The notes beneath the pieces were generated by a model that did not search any database, was not told where the DNA came from, and worked only from the letters and a program-made list of their open reading frames with translations. Shown piece after piece: positions 18,551-27,225 of a stretch of DNA of 64,000 bases. How positions within the stretch are numbered: the stretch's first letter is position 1; every line of letters starts with the position of its first letter. Made by a program: the position numbers and the translations under genes. The stretch comes from Cyclobacteriaceae bacterium (lineage in GTDB: Bacteria; Bacteroidota; Bacteroidia; Cytophagales; Cyclobacteriaceae), in contig JALHOT010000001.1 in the NCBI GenBank assembly GCA_022842845.1, forward strand, positions 183,842 through 247,841, given 5' to 3'.

Positions 18551-21460
18551 ATGAAAGTATTGTTTGCCATTCTCTGTTTCACCATTACCGCTGCAGTAGG
18601 GCAACAGTTAACACACTTTGCCATTACGCAACAACAAGGGCTTCCTTCTAACACCGTTTATAATATTTTCCTTGACTCCAAAGGCTTTTTGTGGGTAGCT
18701 ACTGAGAATGGCTTAGCTCGCTACAACGGCCTTCATTTTAAAACCTATACCAACAGTATGGTACGCTCCAACGCTGTGAGTGGATTATTTGAGGATAAAG
18801 CCGGACGCATTTGGCTACATAATTTCTTTGGCGAAATTCTCTATGTGGAAAATGATACTCTCAAGAAACTTACTTCCTGGGAAGAATACTACATAGAGGG
18901 ATTTCCAACTATATCCGCGCAGGGTGAAAATATTTTGATTACAACACCCAATTCATTTTTTAGTTATTCCCCTACAGGCAAGACATGGACAAATCTGATC
19001 GAATCTATCCCCATGACAGATAGACCAAGACAATTTAATCACCACCTGGTTAATGGCCTGAATCACGTCTTGATTTCCTATGCGAACCAAGAGGCTACCT
19101 ACATACGAAACCTCACCACCCAAGAGGTGTACACGTTACCCCGACAACACTATCCATTAAACATCAATGTTGTTCGTCTTGTTGAATGGAATAAGCAACT
19201 GTGGCTGTTTGATCCTGTCGGCAAAAAACTATTTCATCTCACGAAGGGACAAGTGCAAGACATTCTCCCGACCTATAAAGAAAAACTAACCGATACCGGA
19301 CTGCTCGATAATGTGGGCGATTCACTCTTGACTTTTGCGGGTAGCAATGGACTTAATTTGCTAAACAACAAAGGAACCTATACGAAGCTTCTGGAAGGCA
19401 AAAAGGTAAGTAGTGTAGAAGCTGACCGAGAAGGAGGGCTATGGGTAGGGACTCTTAATGAGGGACTCTTTCATTTTCCTAACTTAAATTCTTCCCTGTT
19501 TACGAAAGAGGAAAACGTTACCTACCCTAAACTTGCACTCGATAAAAAGAATAGACTTATTTATGCTGGAAGATCCGATGGTGGCATTCAAACAATGCGG
19601 TATGATGGAAGCGCTGCAGCATGGTCCTTCACAAAAACCAACAAAGAAATACAAAGCCTGTACCTAGATACACTTGCAAATCGCTTGCTCTTTTTCTCGG
19701 ATAAACTGTATTGTTACGACCTAGCGCACAAAAAACTTATCATGGCACGGAGCATAACGGCAGTCAAAAAAATTGAGCGTGTAAAGGATGCCTATGCAGT
19801 AGCTACCTCTGCCGGCTTGCAGCTGCTTGATGCAGAAACATTGGCAACAAGACAAGTGCTCACCACACAACGAACCTCGGCAGTTGCCTACGACCCTCTC
19901 CACGATCAACTCTGGATTGGTTCTCAAAAAGGTGTATTCCTCTATTCATTCAACTCACACACTCTTCATCCTTGGTCATATGATAAACCAGCCTACTCCC
20001 CTGGCGTTTCAGATATCCTCATATCCCAAAATTTTATTTTCATGGGAACCTATACGAATGGGCTACTGCTCGTCAAGGACGGAAAAGTGGAAAAGCAATT
20101 TACGTCCCTGAACGGTCTTCCTTCGTCTCATATAACCTCGCTTAGTCAAAATGAAAATACTATTTGGATAGGAACAGACAATGGGATTGCCTCGTTAGAG
20201 TTATCCACATTTAAAATTAAAACACTCGATGGCACCAAAGGATTAGGTGCAAGAGAAGTCTATAATTTGTTGCATACTGATAACACACTTTGGGTAAGTC
20301 ACACACAAGGCTTGCAATACTTTACAAGGCCAGCCTCTAAAAATACTCAAAAACCACTACTACACATAGAGCACATAAGCTCAGACGAGCAACAATTTAT
20401 TGCTACGGCATCAAAAGGTATTGAACTGAATCCCTCTTCCCAACAACTCACTATTTCTTTTGATGTCTCCAATAATTTACGAAGTCGAGGAGGCACCCGT
20501 ATTCTCTATCGAATGAAAGAATTAGAGAAAGATAAATGGAACGAAACCACTTTACAATCACCTACTGCCAACTATCTTTTTTTACCGTCTGGAGAATTTA
20601 CCTTTGAGGCATATGCCATCAATGAAGATGGTGTTGCCTCGGAAAACACTATACTTCTACCCATCAATGTACTCACACCGGTCTGGCGACAACTATGGTT
20701 TATGGTTTTTCTTTTCCTGGTTGCCATAGGGCTGGTGACCTTCCTGCTCTATCTACGCTTTCGTCAAATAAGTTCACGCAATAGAATGATTCTACTTCAG
20801 AAAAATCAAGAACAAGAACTGCGAATTGCACAGTTAACTTCCATCCGGGCGCAAATGAATCCGCATTTCATTTTTAATACAATGTCTCTTATTCAGGGAA
20901 AAGTACTTAATGGTCTGAAAGAGGATGCTAACCGAAACATTCAGAATTTCTCCTTGCTACTACGAAAAGTCCTAGATTTTTCAGGAAAAGAGATGATTAC
21001 CCTTCAGGATGAAATCGACATTCTTGAAAAGTATCTATCTATTGAAAAGGATCGCTTTGATGGATCACTCGCCTATTCTATTTCGCTAGATGAAAATCTT
21101 CGTCAAGAAATGATCCGAATTCCTTCGCTTCTTACCCAACCTTTCGTGGAAAATGCACTTCGGCATGGGTTGATGCACAAAGAAGGATTGAAAAAGCTAA
21201 GTGTCGAATTCACCCTTGTCAATGACTGCATCACCATTTGCATTGATGACAATGGCGTAGGTCGAAAAACATCTGCCGAGTTTAACAAAACCCGGAAGCA
21301 TGATCATACCTCCTTTGCCATTGAAGCCTACCGAAAACGAATTGACCTATTAAACAGCAATCGGAACAAAAAAATTGAATTAACCATTATTGACAAACAT
21401 TTAGAACACGGAGTAGCAACCGGAACCACCGTAGTTATTCAAGTACCCATTGAACTATGA
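18551..21460 (+). CDS. Two-component regulator propeller sensor kinase (LytS-type HisKA_7TM-less)
   Basis: A 969-residue sensor kinase. A signal peptide (MKVLFAILCFTITAAVGQQ) leads into a periplasmic double beta-propeller built of Reg_prop repeats (for example GLPSNTVYNIFLDSKGFLWVATENGL and GLPSSHITSLSQNENTIWIG), an Ig-like Y_Y_Y region, one membrane helix (about 711-735) and a cytoplasmic His_kinase (PF06580) domain with the phospho-accepting His in IRAQMNPHFIFNTMSLIQ. The HATPase has the motif CIDDNGVGRKTS. The frame is open from 18458, but the upstream part contains the previous gene's terminator, so ATG at 18551 is the start. It overlaps the LytTR regulator by 4 bases, giving a translationally coupled two-component system. 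The signal is unknown. Confidence 0.92.
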   Translation: MKVLFAILCFTITAAVGQQLTHFAITQQQGLPSNTVYNIFLDSKGFLWVATENGLARYNGLHFKTYTNSMVRSNAVSGLFEDKAGRIWLHNFFGEILYVENDTLKKLTSWEEYYIEGFPTISAQGENILITTPNSFFSYSPTGKTWTNLIESIPMTDRPRQFNHHLVNGLNHVLISYANQEATYIRNLTTQEVYTLPRQHYPLNINVVRLVEWNKQLWLFDPVGKKLFHLTKGQVQDILPTYKEKLTDTGLLDNVGDSLLTFAGSNGLNLLNNKGTYTKLLEGKKVSSVEADREGGLWVGTLNEGLFHFPNLNSSLFTKEENVTYPKLALDKKNRLIYAGRSDGGIQTMRYDGSAAAWSFTKTNKEIQSLYLDTLANRLLFFSDKLYCYDLAHKKLIMARSITAVKKIERVKDAYAVATSAGLQLLDAETLATRQVLTTQRTSAVAYDPLHDQLWIGSQKGVFLYSFNSHTLHPWSYDKPAYSPGVSDILISQNFIFMGTYTNGLLLVKDGKVEKQFTSLNGLPSSHITSLSQNENTIWIGTDNGIASLELSTFKIKTLDGTKGLGAREVYNLLHTDNTLWVSHTQGLQYFTRPASKNTQKPLLHIEHISSDEQQFIATASKGIELNPSSQQLTISFDVSNNLRSRGGTRILYRMKELEKDKWNETTLQSPTANYLFLPSGEFTFEAYAINEDGVASENTILLPINVLTPVWRQLWFMVFLFLVAIGLVTFLLYLRFRQISSRNRMILLQKNQEQELRIAQLTSIRAQMNPHFIFNTMSLIQGKVLNGLKEDANRNIQNFSLLLRKVLDFSGKEMITLQDEIDILEKYLSIEKDRFDGSLAYSISLDENLRQEMIRIPSLLTQPFVENALRHGLMHKEGLKKLSVEFTLVNDCITICIDDNGVGRKTSAEFNKTRKHDHTSFAIEAYRKRIDLLNSNRNKKIELTIIDKHLEHGVATGTTVVIQVPIEL

Positions 21461-22242
21461 ATTCAGAACAAGAAACAACACCGATTACTGTACTCATTGT
21501 AGATGATGAGAAGGCTGTGCGCTCTGCCTTACAAGAAATTCTGAAGCTTAACTTTCCTTTTGTTACCATTGTGGGAGAGGCTGCAAGCATACCCGAAGCG
21601 GTACGTGAAATTCACGCTTTACATCCTCAACTAGTATTCTTAGACATCGAAATGCCAGGCTACTCTGGATTGCAGTTGCTGGATTTTTTCAATCCTGCTG
21701 AGATAGATTTTGATATTGTTTTTGTAACCGCCTTTAATGAATATGCTATTCAGGCATTTAAGATTTCTGCCTTCGATTACCTACTGAAGCCAGTGAACAC
21801 CGAAGACCTTAAAAAAACGCTGGAGCGCTATCTTGGAAAGCAACATAGGCAACAGCTGATCGAAAGAATAAAACTTTTAAAGGATTCTTTAACAAATGAA
21901 AAATTTCCCACACAGATAGCCGTCAGTTCTTTACAAGGAATTGATTTTATTCACCTGCAAAATATTATCGCGTTAGAAGCATCCGGCACTTATACAACAC
22001 TTATTCTGGCAGAAGGGGATGCAATCGTTTCAAGCAAACCGCTGGGAGAGTTTGAAGAACTATTAAAGCGAAATACAAATTTCTTCCGAGTGCACCGCTC
22101 CCATCTTATCAATCTCCATCATGTTAAAAAACTTTCGAGTAAAGAAGGAGACAACATCCTACTCTCCAAAGGAATAGAAGTGCCACTTTCTCGCTACCGT
22201 AAAAAAGAATTTGACCAGGCTATTGCCAGCTTTAAAATATAA
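21457..22242 (+). CDS. LytTR family response regulator
   Basis: A 261-residue regulator with an N-terminal receiver domain (IVDDE at 14-18, phospho-acceptor Asp63 in FLDIEMPG, conserved Lys in DYLLKPV near 113) and a C-terminal LytTR DNA-binding domain (about 155-255) with the typical phrases LEASGTYTTLIL, FFRVHRSHLINLHHV and VPLSRYRKKEF. Its ATG overlaps the kinase stop codon (ATGA), so the pair is coupled and is a cognate system. LytTR proteins usually activate a few nearby promoters; the adjacent surface-protein genes are plausible but unproven targets. Confidence 0.95.
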   Translation: MNSEQETTPITVLIVDDEKAVRSALQEILKLNFPFVTIVGEAASIPEAVREIHALHPQLVFLDIEMPGYSGLQLLDFFNPAEIDFDIVFVTAFNEYAIQAFKISAFDYLLKPVNTEDLKKTLERYLGKQHRQQLIERIKLLKDSLTNEKFPTQIAVSSLQGIDFIHLQNIIALEASGTYTTLILAEGDAIVSSKPLGEFEELLKRNTNFFRVHRSHLINLHHVKKLSSKEGDNILLSKGIEVPLSRYRKKEFDQAIASFKI

Positions 22243-22261
22243 AGCGTTCATACGTATTCAT

Positions 22262-22295
22262 AAAAAAAGAGCCCCGCCAAAACAGGCGGGCTCTT
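22262..22295 (-). terminator. Terminator between convergent genes
   Basis: GAGCCCCGCC (22269-22278) pairs with GGCGGGCTC (22286-22294), with one bulged base. On the minus strand the stem runs into TTTTTTT, so it terminates the gene ending at 22331; on the plus strand the stem could also hinder readthrough from the regulator. Confidence 0.8.
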
Positions 22296-22330
22296 GGTAG
22301 GGTCAACAACGAGTAGTATTAACTTTTATT

Positions 22331-23524
22331 TTACTTTTTGTATTTGTTTGCTTTAACACAATCCACTGTGTTTACCACGGAAGCATCGCGTGCCACGAGT
22401 ACATTTGCACCAAAATTCTCGGACAACGACCCCGTGGTAAAGGTGTTTTGTTGTTTAATCTTCACGTACGTAACACCACATTCGCCATTTTTAGTAGCAA
22501 TAACCGCAGCTTCCAGAACTCGCGCTACTAAAGTATTCTGCTTATTTACACCCAACTGCTCGTACACATTTTTCCATTCGGAGACCACATACGCGTATTC
22601 AAATTTATAGGACGGCTGATAACTGGCGTTGAATGCTTTTGCTGCATTGGTTACATCGATAGCCTTAGGTTCGTCTTTAAAACCCATTACTGGTTTGCGC
22701 ATCTCAAACTTATCGCTAGAAGCCTTTTTATAGGTACCATCGAATTTCTGTTGAAACTCAACCACCTTATCCCAACAAACTTCGTTGGTATAGATAGCAG
22801 CCGCCTGGGCCTTCTCTGCTTTGTATAATACTACGATAACACTGTATTTCTTTTTATACGCAATATTATTTCGGGGTTCATTGCCATGCCAAAAATCGCC
22901 AATGAGTAAAATTCCTGGTTCTACCTCCAGTATTTCATCACTGCTTCTCCAACTGGTAAAATAATCTGCAGCAGGTATCGTGTTGCCTTGCAAGTCAGTA
23001 GTTGAATTGTGGGTCAAATATTCATAATCTCCGTTGTCAGTATCAGCCGCATTTAACCAAACGTATCCGGCTTTAAGTGCTGTGGTAATGTTAGCAGAAG
23101 CCGGGCTGCTTCCCGAAGCAAATTTAGCAGTACGCACCCACTTGTTTTTGTCGGTAGTCTCATAACCGTATTGCGTGTTTATATGAATGGTGTTATACAG
23201 TTTTTCGTCTTCGTTATAATTCACCAAAAACTTTTTCACAAACTTTTTGTCCCCGCCTAAAAACATACTTGCCCTAATAGGTATGTTTGAGTAATAAATA
23301 CCGCTTAGCCCTCTGGAATCTTTCTTAATTTCTTTGTCGTTCAGGAAAGTACTTGCGCTGTCAACAGCTGCAAGTTCTACAGGTGTGGGTATTTTCTCCT
23401 CAACTTTTGGAGTTTCTTTCGCTTCTTTTTTTGCTTTTTTAGATAAGAATTTATCTAAAGTAGATTGTCCGTAACTGGCTACAGAAAATAGCAGAACAGA
23501 AACAAGTAAAACAGTGTTTTTCAT
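22331..23524 (-). CDS. Unknown exported protein
   Basis: A 397-residue protein with a Sec signal peptide (MKNTVLLVSVLLFSVASYGQ) followed by a Lys/Glu-rich stretch (about 25-48) and a mixed alpha/beta body. Several short motifs, such as GLSGIYYSNIPIRASMF and GDFWHGNEPRNNIAYKKKYS, suggest a folded periplasmic or surface protein, but I recognise no family. The C-terminal third has a pair of Cys (NGECGVTYVKIK and NTVDCVKANKYKK) that could form a disulfide. It is a single gene between two terminators, so it is probably transcribed alone. No function is assigned. Confidence 0.75.
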   Translation of the reverse strand: MKNTVLLVSVLLFSVASYGQSTLDKFLSKKAKKEAKETPKVEEKIPTPVELAAVDSASTFLNDKEIKKDSRGLSGIYYSNIPIRASMFLGGDKKFVKKFLVNYNEDEKLYNTIHINTQYGYETTDKNKWVRTAKFASGSSPASANITTALKAGYVWLNAADTDNGDYEYLTHNSTTDLQGNTIPAADYFTSWRSSDEILEVEPGILLIGDFWHGNEPRNNIAYKKKYSVIVVLYKAEKAQAAAIYTNEVCWDKVVEFQQKFDGTYKKASSDKFEMRKPVMGFKDEPKAIDVTNAAKAFNASYQPSYKFEYAYVVSEWKNVYEQLGVNKQNTLVARVLEAAVIATKNGECGVTYVKIKQQNTFTTGSLSENFGANVLVARDASVVNTVDCVKANKYKK

Positions 23525-23851
23525 GCCTTTAATTTTAATGTGTAAAAAGTTTTAAAATATGTATGTTGTATTACGTTGATATTCACAGCAACTTACCTTT
23601 TTGGCATTCGCCAAATGAAGTGACTTAACAAATCCCTTCAACAGGATATGAGTGGTAGGTTTGAATAGATGGATAGCAGCTACGAATTGTATCTTTACGC
23701 TAACTCAAAAACGCTCAGCAAGTAACACAGGAGAGCAGAGAAATCTTCTCGGGCATTGAGGCAAGTAGAGGCTTCTCTATCAACTTGCTTCACCGAGGAA
23801 CGAGGTGTCTTTTCAACATTAACACAAAGATGCCTCGTGCCTCGGCATACC
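23525..23851. other. Structured intergenic region without a gene
   Basis: About 330 bases with no credible reading frame. It holds three inverted repeats: TTGGCATTCGCCAA (23601-23614), close to the promoter side of the gene at 23524; GCAAGT...ACTTGC with inner AGAG/CTCT (23761-23788); and a 20-bp imperfect inverted repeat beginning CCGAGGAACGAGG (23793-23812) with its mate at 23826-23845 (17 of 20 positions complementary). The last two look like remains of a palindromic repeat family different from the one at 8.0 and 10.0 kb. Confidence 0.6.
23793..23845. repeat. Imperfect palindromic repeat (GAGGnACGAGG type)
   Basis: Two 20-bp arms, CCGAGGAACGAGGTGTCTTT and AAAGATGCCTCGTGCCTCGG, are inverted with 3 mismatches around a 13-base loop. 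The GAGG-x-ACGAGG wording is reminiscent of dispersed REP-like elements in this phylum; only one copy is present here, so family membership is inferred. Confidence 0.55.
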
Positions 23852-23882
23852 AAAAAGAAAAACCCTCCGAGAAGAGGGTTTT
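23852..23882 (-). terminator. Terminator of the repeated-domain lipoprotein gene
   Basis: AAAACCCTC (23859-23867) pairs with GAGGGTTTT (23874-23882) over CGAGAA; on the minus strand the stem is followed by TTCTTTTTG. It lies 22 bases after the stop codon of the gene at 23904. Confidence 0.85.
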
Positions 23883-23903
23883 AGAAAACTTAAGAAGAAA
23901 ATC

Positions 23904-25514
23904 TTAGAGTAACTCTGCTTTGCTATTTGCTTGAGTAGCTGTACTCCTGGTGCCCGTGCCATACTGGTAAACGATAGCGGTATAGGTAATGTCAGTCGGG
24001 TCGCCTTCAAACTTAATTCCTGAGGCAGTGTAAGTTTCAACACCATCGGGTGCTTCGCCAGTACGCACTAAGGTAATAGGGTTTACAAAAGGCGCGGGTC
24101 CATTGTAAGGCTTTATAAATTCATATACTACCTTTTCAACCCAATTGCCTTTGTCCTGCAGTATTACGGTAATATCCCACGTAGCACCGCCATCTTCGCT
24201 TGTAAGTGTAGTGCCCATCAACACGGGTTCTGCTAGGTCGTTACCCTCAACAACTACGTTAAGCTCAGCAGCATTGGCCATAGGTCTGCCCTGTGCATCA
24301 AGCATAGTGGCCAGCACTGTATACGTTTCTCCTACAGGCCTCGCTCCTCCTTCAAAGACGAGCGGGTCAAACACAAAACGCTTGTTACCGTTTTCTGGAT
24401 TTATATTTCTAAGAGTAGCAATGACTTGAGAAGGAATGGGGGGCGTACCTAAAAAGGTATCCTTAAATCGGATGTCCAAAGAAGCCACCTCACCCTTGCT
24501 ATCTCCCTCTACTGTGCCTATTATTTTATACTCATTGCTACCTTCTCCACTTTCCCTTACCCTGACTCTTTTTATACGACCTGTGAAATCTGACTTTTGA
24601 ACTACACTTTCTGTGGTGAGTGATTGACCTACTACCTCACCCTTTGCATTTAACATAGTGGTGGTAATGCTGTAGGTAGAACCTGCAGGGTTTTGACCAG
24701 GCGCAAACTTAACATCGAACACATAACTGCGATCTTGAAACGTTCGCCCGCTTTGGCAGGTGCCGCAATCCGCCATGTAGGAGGTGGTTAAAGGAGCAGA
24801 ACCGCCAAAGGGTTCGTTAAAAGTAACTTTTACCGTTGCTACTTCAAAGGCAGGATCGTTTTTAACAATTACATTCCCTTGAGCTAGATAGTTTACTCCA
24901 TCGCCAGAAAGATCCCCTAATGCTATAGAGACGCCTCCATGCGAGCCACCAAAAGCGGGGCTGTGAAGAGCCGTTGTGCCATCGGCAAAAACAAAAACGT
25001 TGTAGTTGTAGGTTGTTTCCTTAGTATCTGCCAATCCTGAGTAGACTACATTTACATTTACAATCTTTTCAAAGAGGGTTGGACTCCCGGCAGGTAATGA
25101 AATTGAATATGTACTCATCTCAATTTTATCAAAAACTAAGGTTACAGTCTCGCTGGGGCAGTCATTGCAGGCAGCACTCTTTAAGGTGATCCGTCCATTG
25201 GGTCGGCATTTATCTGGGAGTACAGAAATAGGGCAACCAGAAGATTTACACTCACTACTTAACTGGCAAATATTCCGATCTCGCACCTTTAACTTGACCT
25301 CACCACTTTTATTCTTCTTTAACGTAAGTTCAGGAAAGTACGCACCTGCGTTTGCCTCTTTAGCTTGCACCTTGGCAAGGAGGGAAAAATCTGCAGCCGC
25401 ACTCAGCTCTAGTACCTCTTGTTGGGCTTCTAATGTCTCTTCTACCATTAATAAATCTTGGCAGCTTGCAAATAACAGGGCGGCCAACATAAATAAGCTC
25501 CAATACTTTTTCAT
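23904..25514 (-). CDS. Lipoprotein with Cys-rich head and tandem Ig-like repeats
   Basis: A 536-residue lipoprotein: lipobox LFASC followed by QDLLMVEE. Residues about 83-118 form a Cys-rich block with seven Cys, including CQLSSECKSSGC and ACNDC. The rest holds at least three diverged tandem modules of about 110 residues. Each has a strand of the type VxxxFxxPFxGxAP, a second line ending in FxxGxxPxGxxYTxxxxMLDAxGxxM, and a V-x-x-x-D linker. The repeats resemble immunoglobulin-like surface modules, but I do not recognise the family. Probable location is the outer membrane surface, with a binding role inferred only from architecture. It is a single gene with its own terminator. Confidence 0.75.
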   Translation of the reverse strand: MKKYWSLFMLAALLFASCQDLLMVEETLEAQQEVLELSAAADFSLLAKVQAKEANAGAYFPELTLKKNKSGEVKLKVRDRNICQLSSECKSSGCPISVLPDKCRPNGRITLKSAACNDCPSETVTLVFDKIEMSTYSISLPAGSPTLFEKIVNVNVVYSGLADTKETTYNYNVFVFADGTTALHSPAFGGSHGGVSIALGDLSGDGVNYLAQGNVIVKNDPAFEVATVKVTFNEPFGGSAPLTTSYMADCGTCQSGRTFQDRSYVFDVKFAPGQNPAGSTYSITTTMLNAKGEVVGQSLTTESVVQKSDFTGRIKRVRVRESGEGSNEYKIIGTVEGDSKGEVASLDIRFKDTFLGTPPIPSQVIATLRNINPENGNKRFVFDPLVFEGGARPVGETYTVLATMLDAQGRPMANAAELNVVVEGNDLAEPVLMGTTLTSEDGGATWDITVILQDKGNWVEKVVYEFIKPYNGPAPFVNPITLVRTGEAPDGVETYTASGIKFEGDPTDITYTAIVYQYGTGTRSTATQANSKAELL

Positions 25515-25705
25515 TCGTGCATGGGTTTTGGTTTAATTTATCCCAAGATAGATGACCACATTTTGTGAATTTGTCAGAACGTACGAATGGGTGAATTCAC
25601 TTAATGAATGGCAAACGCTTAAGGGTATAGGAAAAGTAAGGAAGCATATACAACTTCAACCCAAGTGTTGCCACTTTGAGGAAGAACGTTCGGATCTATA
25701 AACAA

Positions 25706-25733
25706 CAATGACCTGTGTTTCTACAAGTCATTG
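25706..25733 (-). terminator. Possible weak terminator after the persulfide dioxygenase gene
   Basis: CAATGAC (25706-25712) pairs with GTCATTG (25727-25733) over 14 bases. On the minus strand it is followed by TTGTTTATAG, only moderately T-rich, so this is a weak call. It lies 20 bases after the stop at 25753. Confidence 0.4.
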
Positions 25734-25752
25734 CTCAATATTTTCTAATTTT

Positions 25753-27141
25753 TCAATTATCAGCACAAGCTGTATCGGCATTTACCTTCTCTAAATCAGT
25801 TTGTTGAATCGCTCCATAGCCACCATACACATTAACTAATTCTCCGGTAAAGCCGGATCTTCGCATGAGAGAGATAGCAATCATAGAACGATAGCCTCCT
25901 GCACAATGCACTAAATATGGATGCTGTTTTTCTAATACATCCAGCGCCTTGGGAAAGTTGGCAAGAGGTACAAAACTGGCAGCCTTTAAATGACTCGCTT
26001 CCCATTCGCCTGGCCTGCGAACATCCAATGCTTTTAATCCCCTCTTAATCTCCACTTTCATATCTTCCGCTGCTATGGATCTGACTGTTTCCAATTTTCC
26101 ATCCCAAGCTGTTACTCCATGCTTTAAATAACCAATCACGTTCTCATACCCTACGCGTGCCAGGCGCAATACCGCCTCTTCTTCTTTACCCTCTTCCGCT
26201 ACCAACACTAAGGGTTGCTTAATATCGATCAGCGTACCAACCCATACTGCATATTGTCCATTCAAACCAATATTTAAAGAAGAAGGAATGTAGCCCTTTT
26301 CAAAATCGTCTGGCTTACGAGTATCTAACAGTAACGCTCCTTTTACAATGGCCTCCTTAAATTCAGTAAGGGATAAGGGTTTGCTGTTTTGCTTGATGAC
26401 TTCATCAATAGAAGTATATCCTTCTTTGTTGATGCGCGCATCCTCAAAGAAATAGGCTGGCGGGGGAAGAATACCATCCGTTACCTTGGCGATAAATTCT
26501 TCACGCGTTTGCTCTTGCAAAGCGTAGTTATACTTTTTCTGTTCGCCAATAGTTGAGAAAGTCTCTTTACCAATATTCTTTCCGCAGGCCGAACCTGCTC
26601 CATGGGCAGGGTACACAATCACCGCATCAGGAAGTGTTTTAAGTTTATTATTAAGCGAATCGTACAGCATGCTGGCCAATTCCTCACGTGTCATTACACC
26701 ATCTAACAAATCAGGGCGGCCTACATCGCCAACAAAAAGTGTATCGCCCGTAAATACAGCATGCTCTTGCCCTTTTTCATCGAACAAAAGATAGCAGGAT
26801 GACTCAGGCGTGTGACCAGGAGTATGAAGCACTTTAAACTTAATTTTCCCAACACTAAACACTTGTCCATCTGTAGCATTGATCACCTCATAGTGTGTAT
26901 TAGCCTGAGGACCATACACAATAGCCGCACCTGTTTTTTTAGCCAGATCAATATGCCCCGAAACAAAATCAGCGTGGAAGTGTGTTTCAAAAACATACTT
27001 GATTTTAGCCTTCCTTTGCTGTGCTAAGGCCAGGTATGGGGCAGTTTCTCTAAGAGGGTCTATAATAACGGCCTCTCCTTCCGATTCAATATAGTAAGCT
27101 GCCTCTGCCAGGCAAGTGGTGTATAATTGCTCAATGTACAT
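25753..27141 (-). CDS. Persulfide dioxygenase-like metallo-beta-lactamase with two rhodanese domains
   Basis: A 462-residue fusion. The N-terminal metallo-beta-lactamase domain has THFHADFVSGH (His54, His56, Asp58, His63), HTPGHTPESSCY and FTGDTLFVGDVGRPDL, as in ETHE1/CstB persulfide dioxygenases, which oxidise glutathione or other low-molecular-weight persulfides to sulfite. Two rhodanese domains follow, about 265-360 and 370-455. The first has lost its catalytic Cys (VAEEGKEEEA at the active loop); the second keeps it in HCAGGYRSM. Because this organism has bshA, bacillithiol persulfide is a plausible substrate. It is cytoplasmic with no signal peptide, and divergent from the WG-repeat gene. 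Confidence 0.9.
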   Translation of the reverse strand: MYIEQLYTTCLAEAAYYIESEGEAVIIDPLRETAPYLALAQQRKAKIKYVFETHFHADFVSGHIDLAKKTGAAIVYGPQANTHYEVINATDGQVFSVGKIKFKVLHTPGHTPESSCYLLFDEKGQEHAVFTGDTLFVGDVGRPDLLDGVMTREELASMLYDSLNNKLKTLPDAVIVYPAHGAGSACGKNIGKETFSTIGEQKKYNYALQEQTREEFIAKVTDGILPPPAYFFEDARINKEGYTSIDEVIKQNSKPLSLTEFKEAIVKGALLLDTRKPDDFEKGYIPSSLNIGLNGQYAVWVGTLIDIKQPLVLVAEEGKEEEAVLRLARVGYENVIGYLKHGVTAWDGKLETVRSIAAEDMKVEIKRGLKALDVRRPGEWEASHLKAASFVPLANFPKALDVLEKQHPYLVHCAGGYRSMIAISLMRRSGFTGELVNVYGGYGAIQQTDLEKVNADTACADN

Positions 27142-27225
27142 GTTCGATAGTGATTAGATTATCTTCAGAAAGGTAAAGTTCATAAAAATTCCACAAATCA
27201 AGAGAAGCTTAGTATTTTGCCTGTA

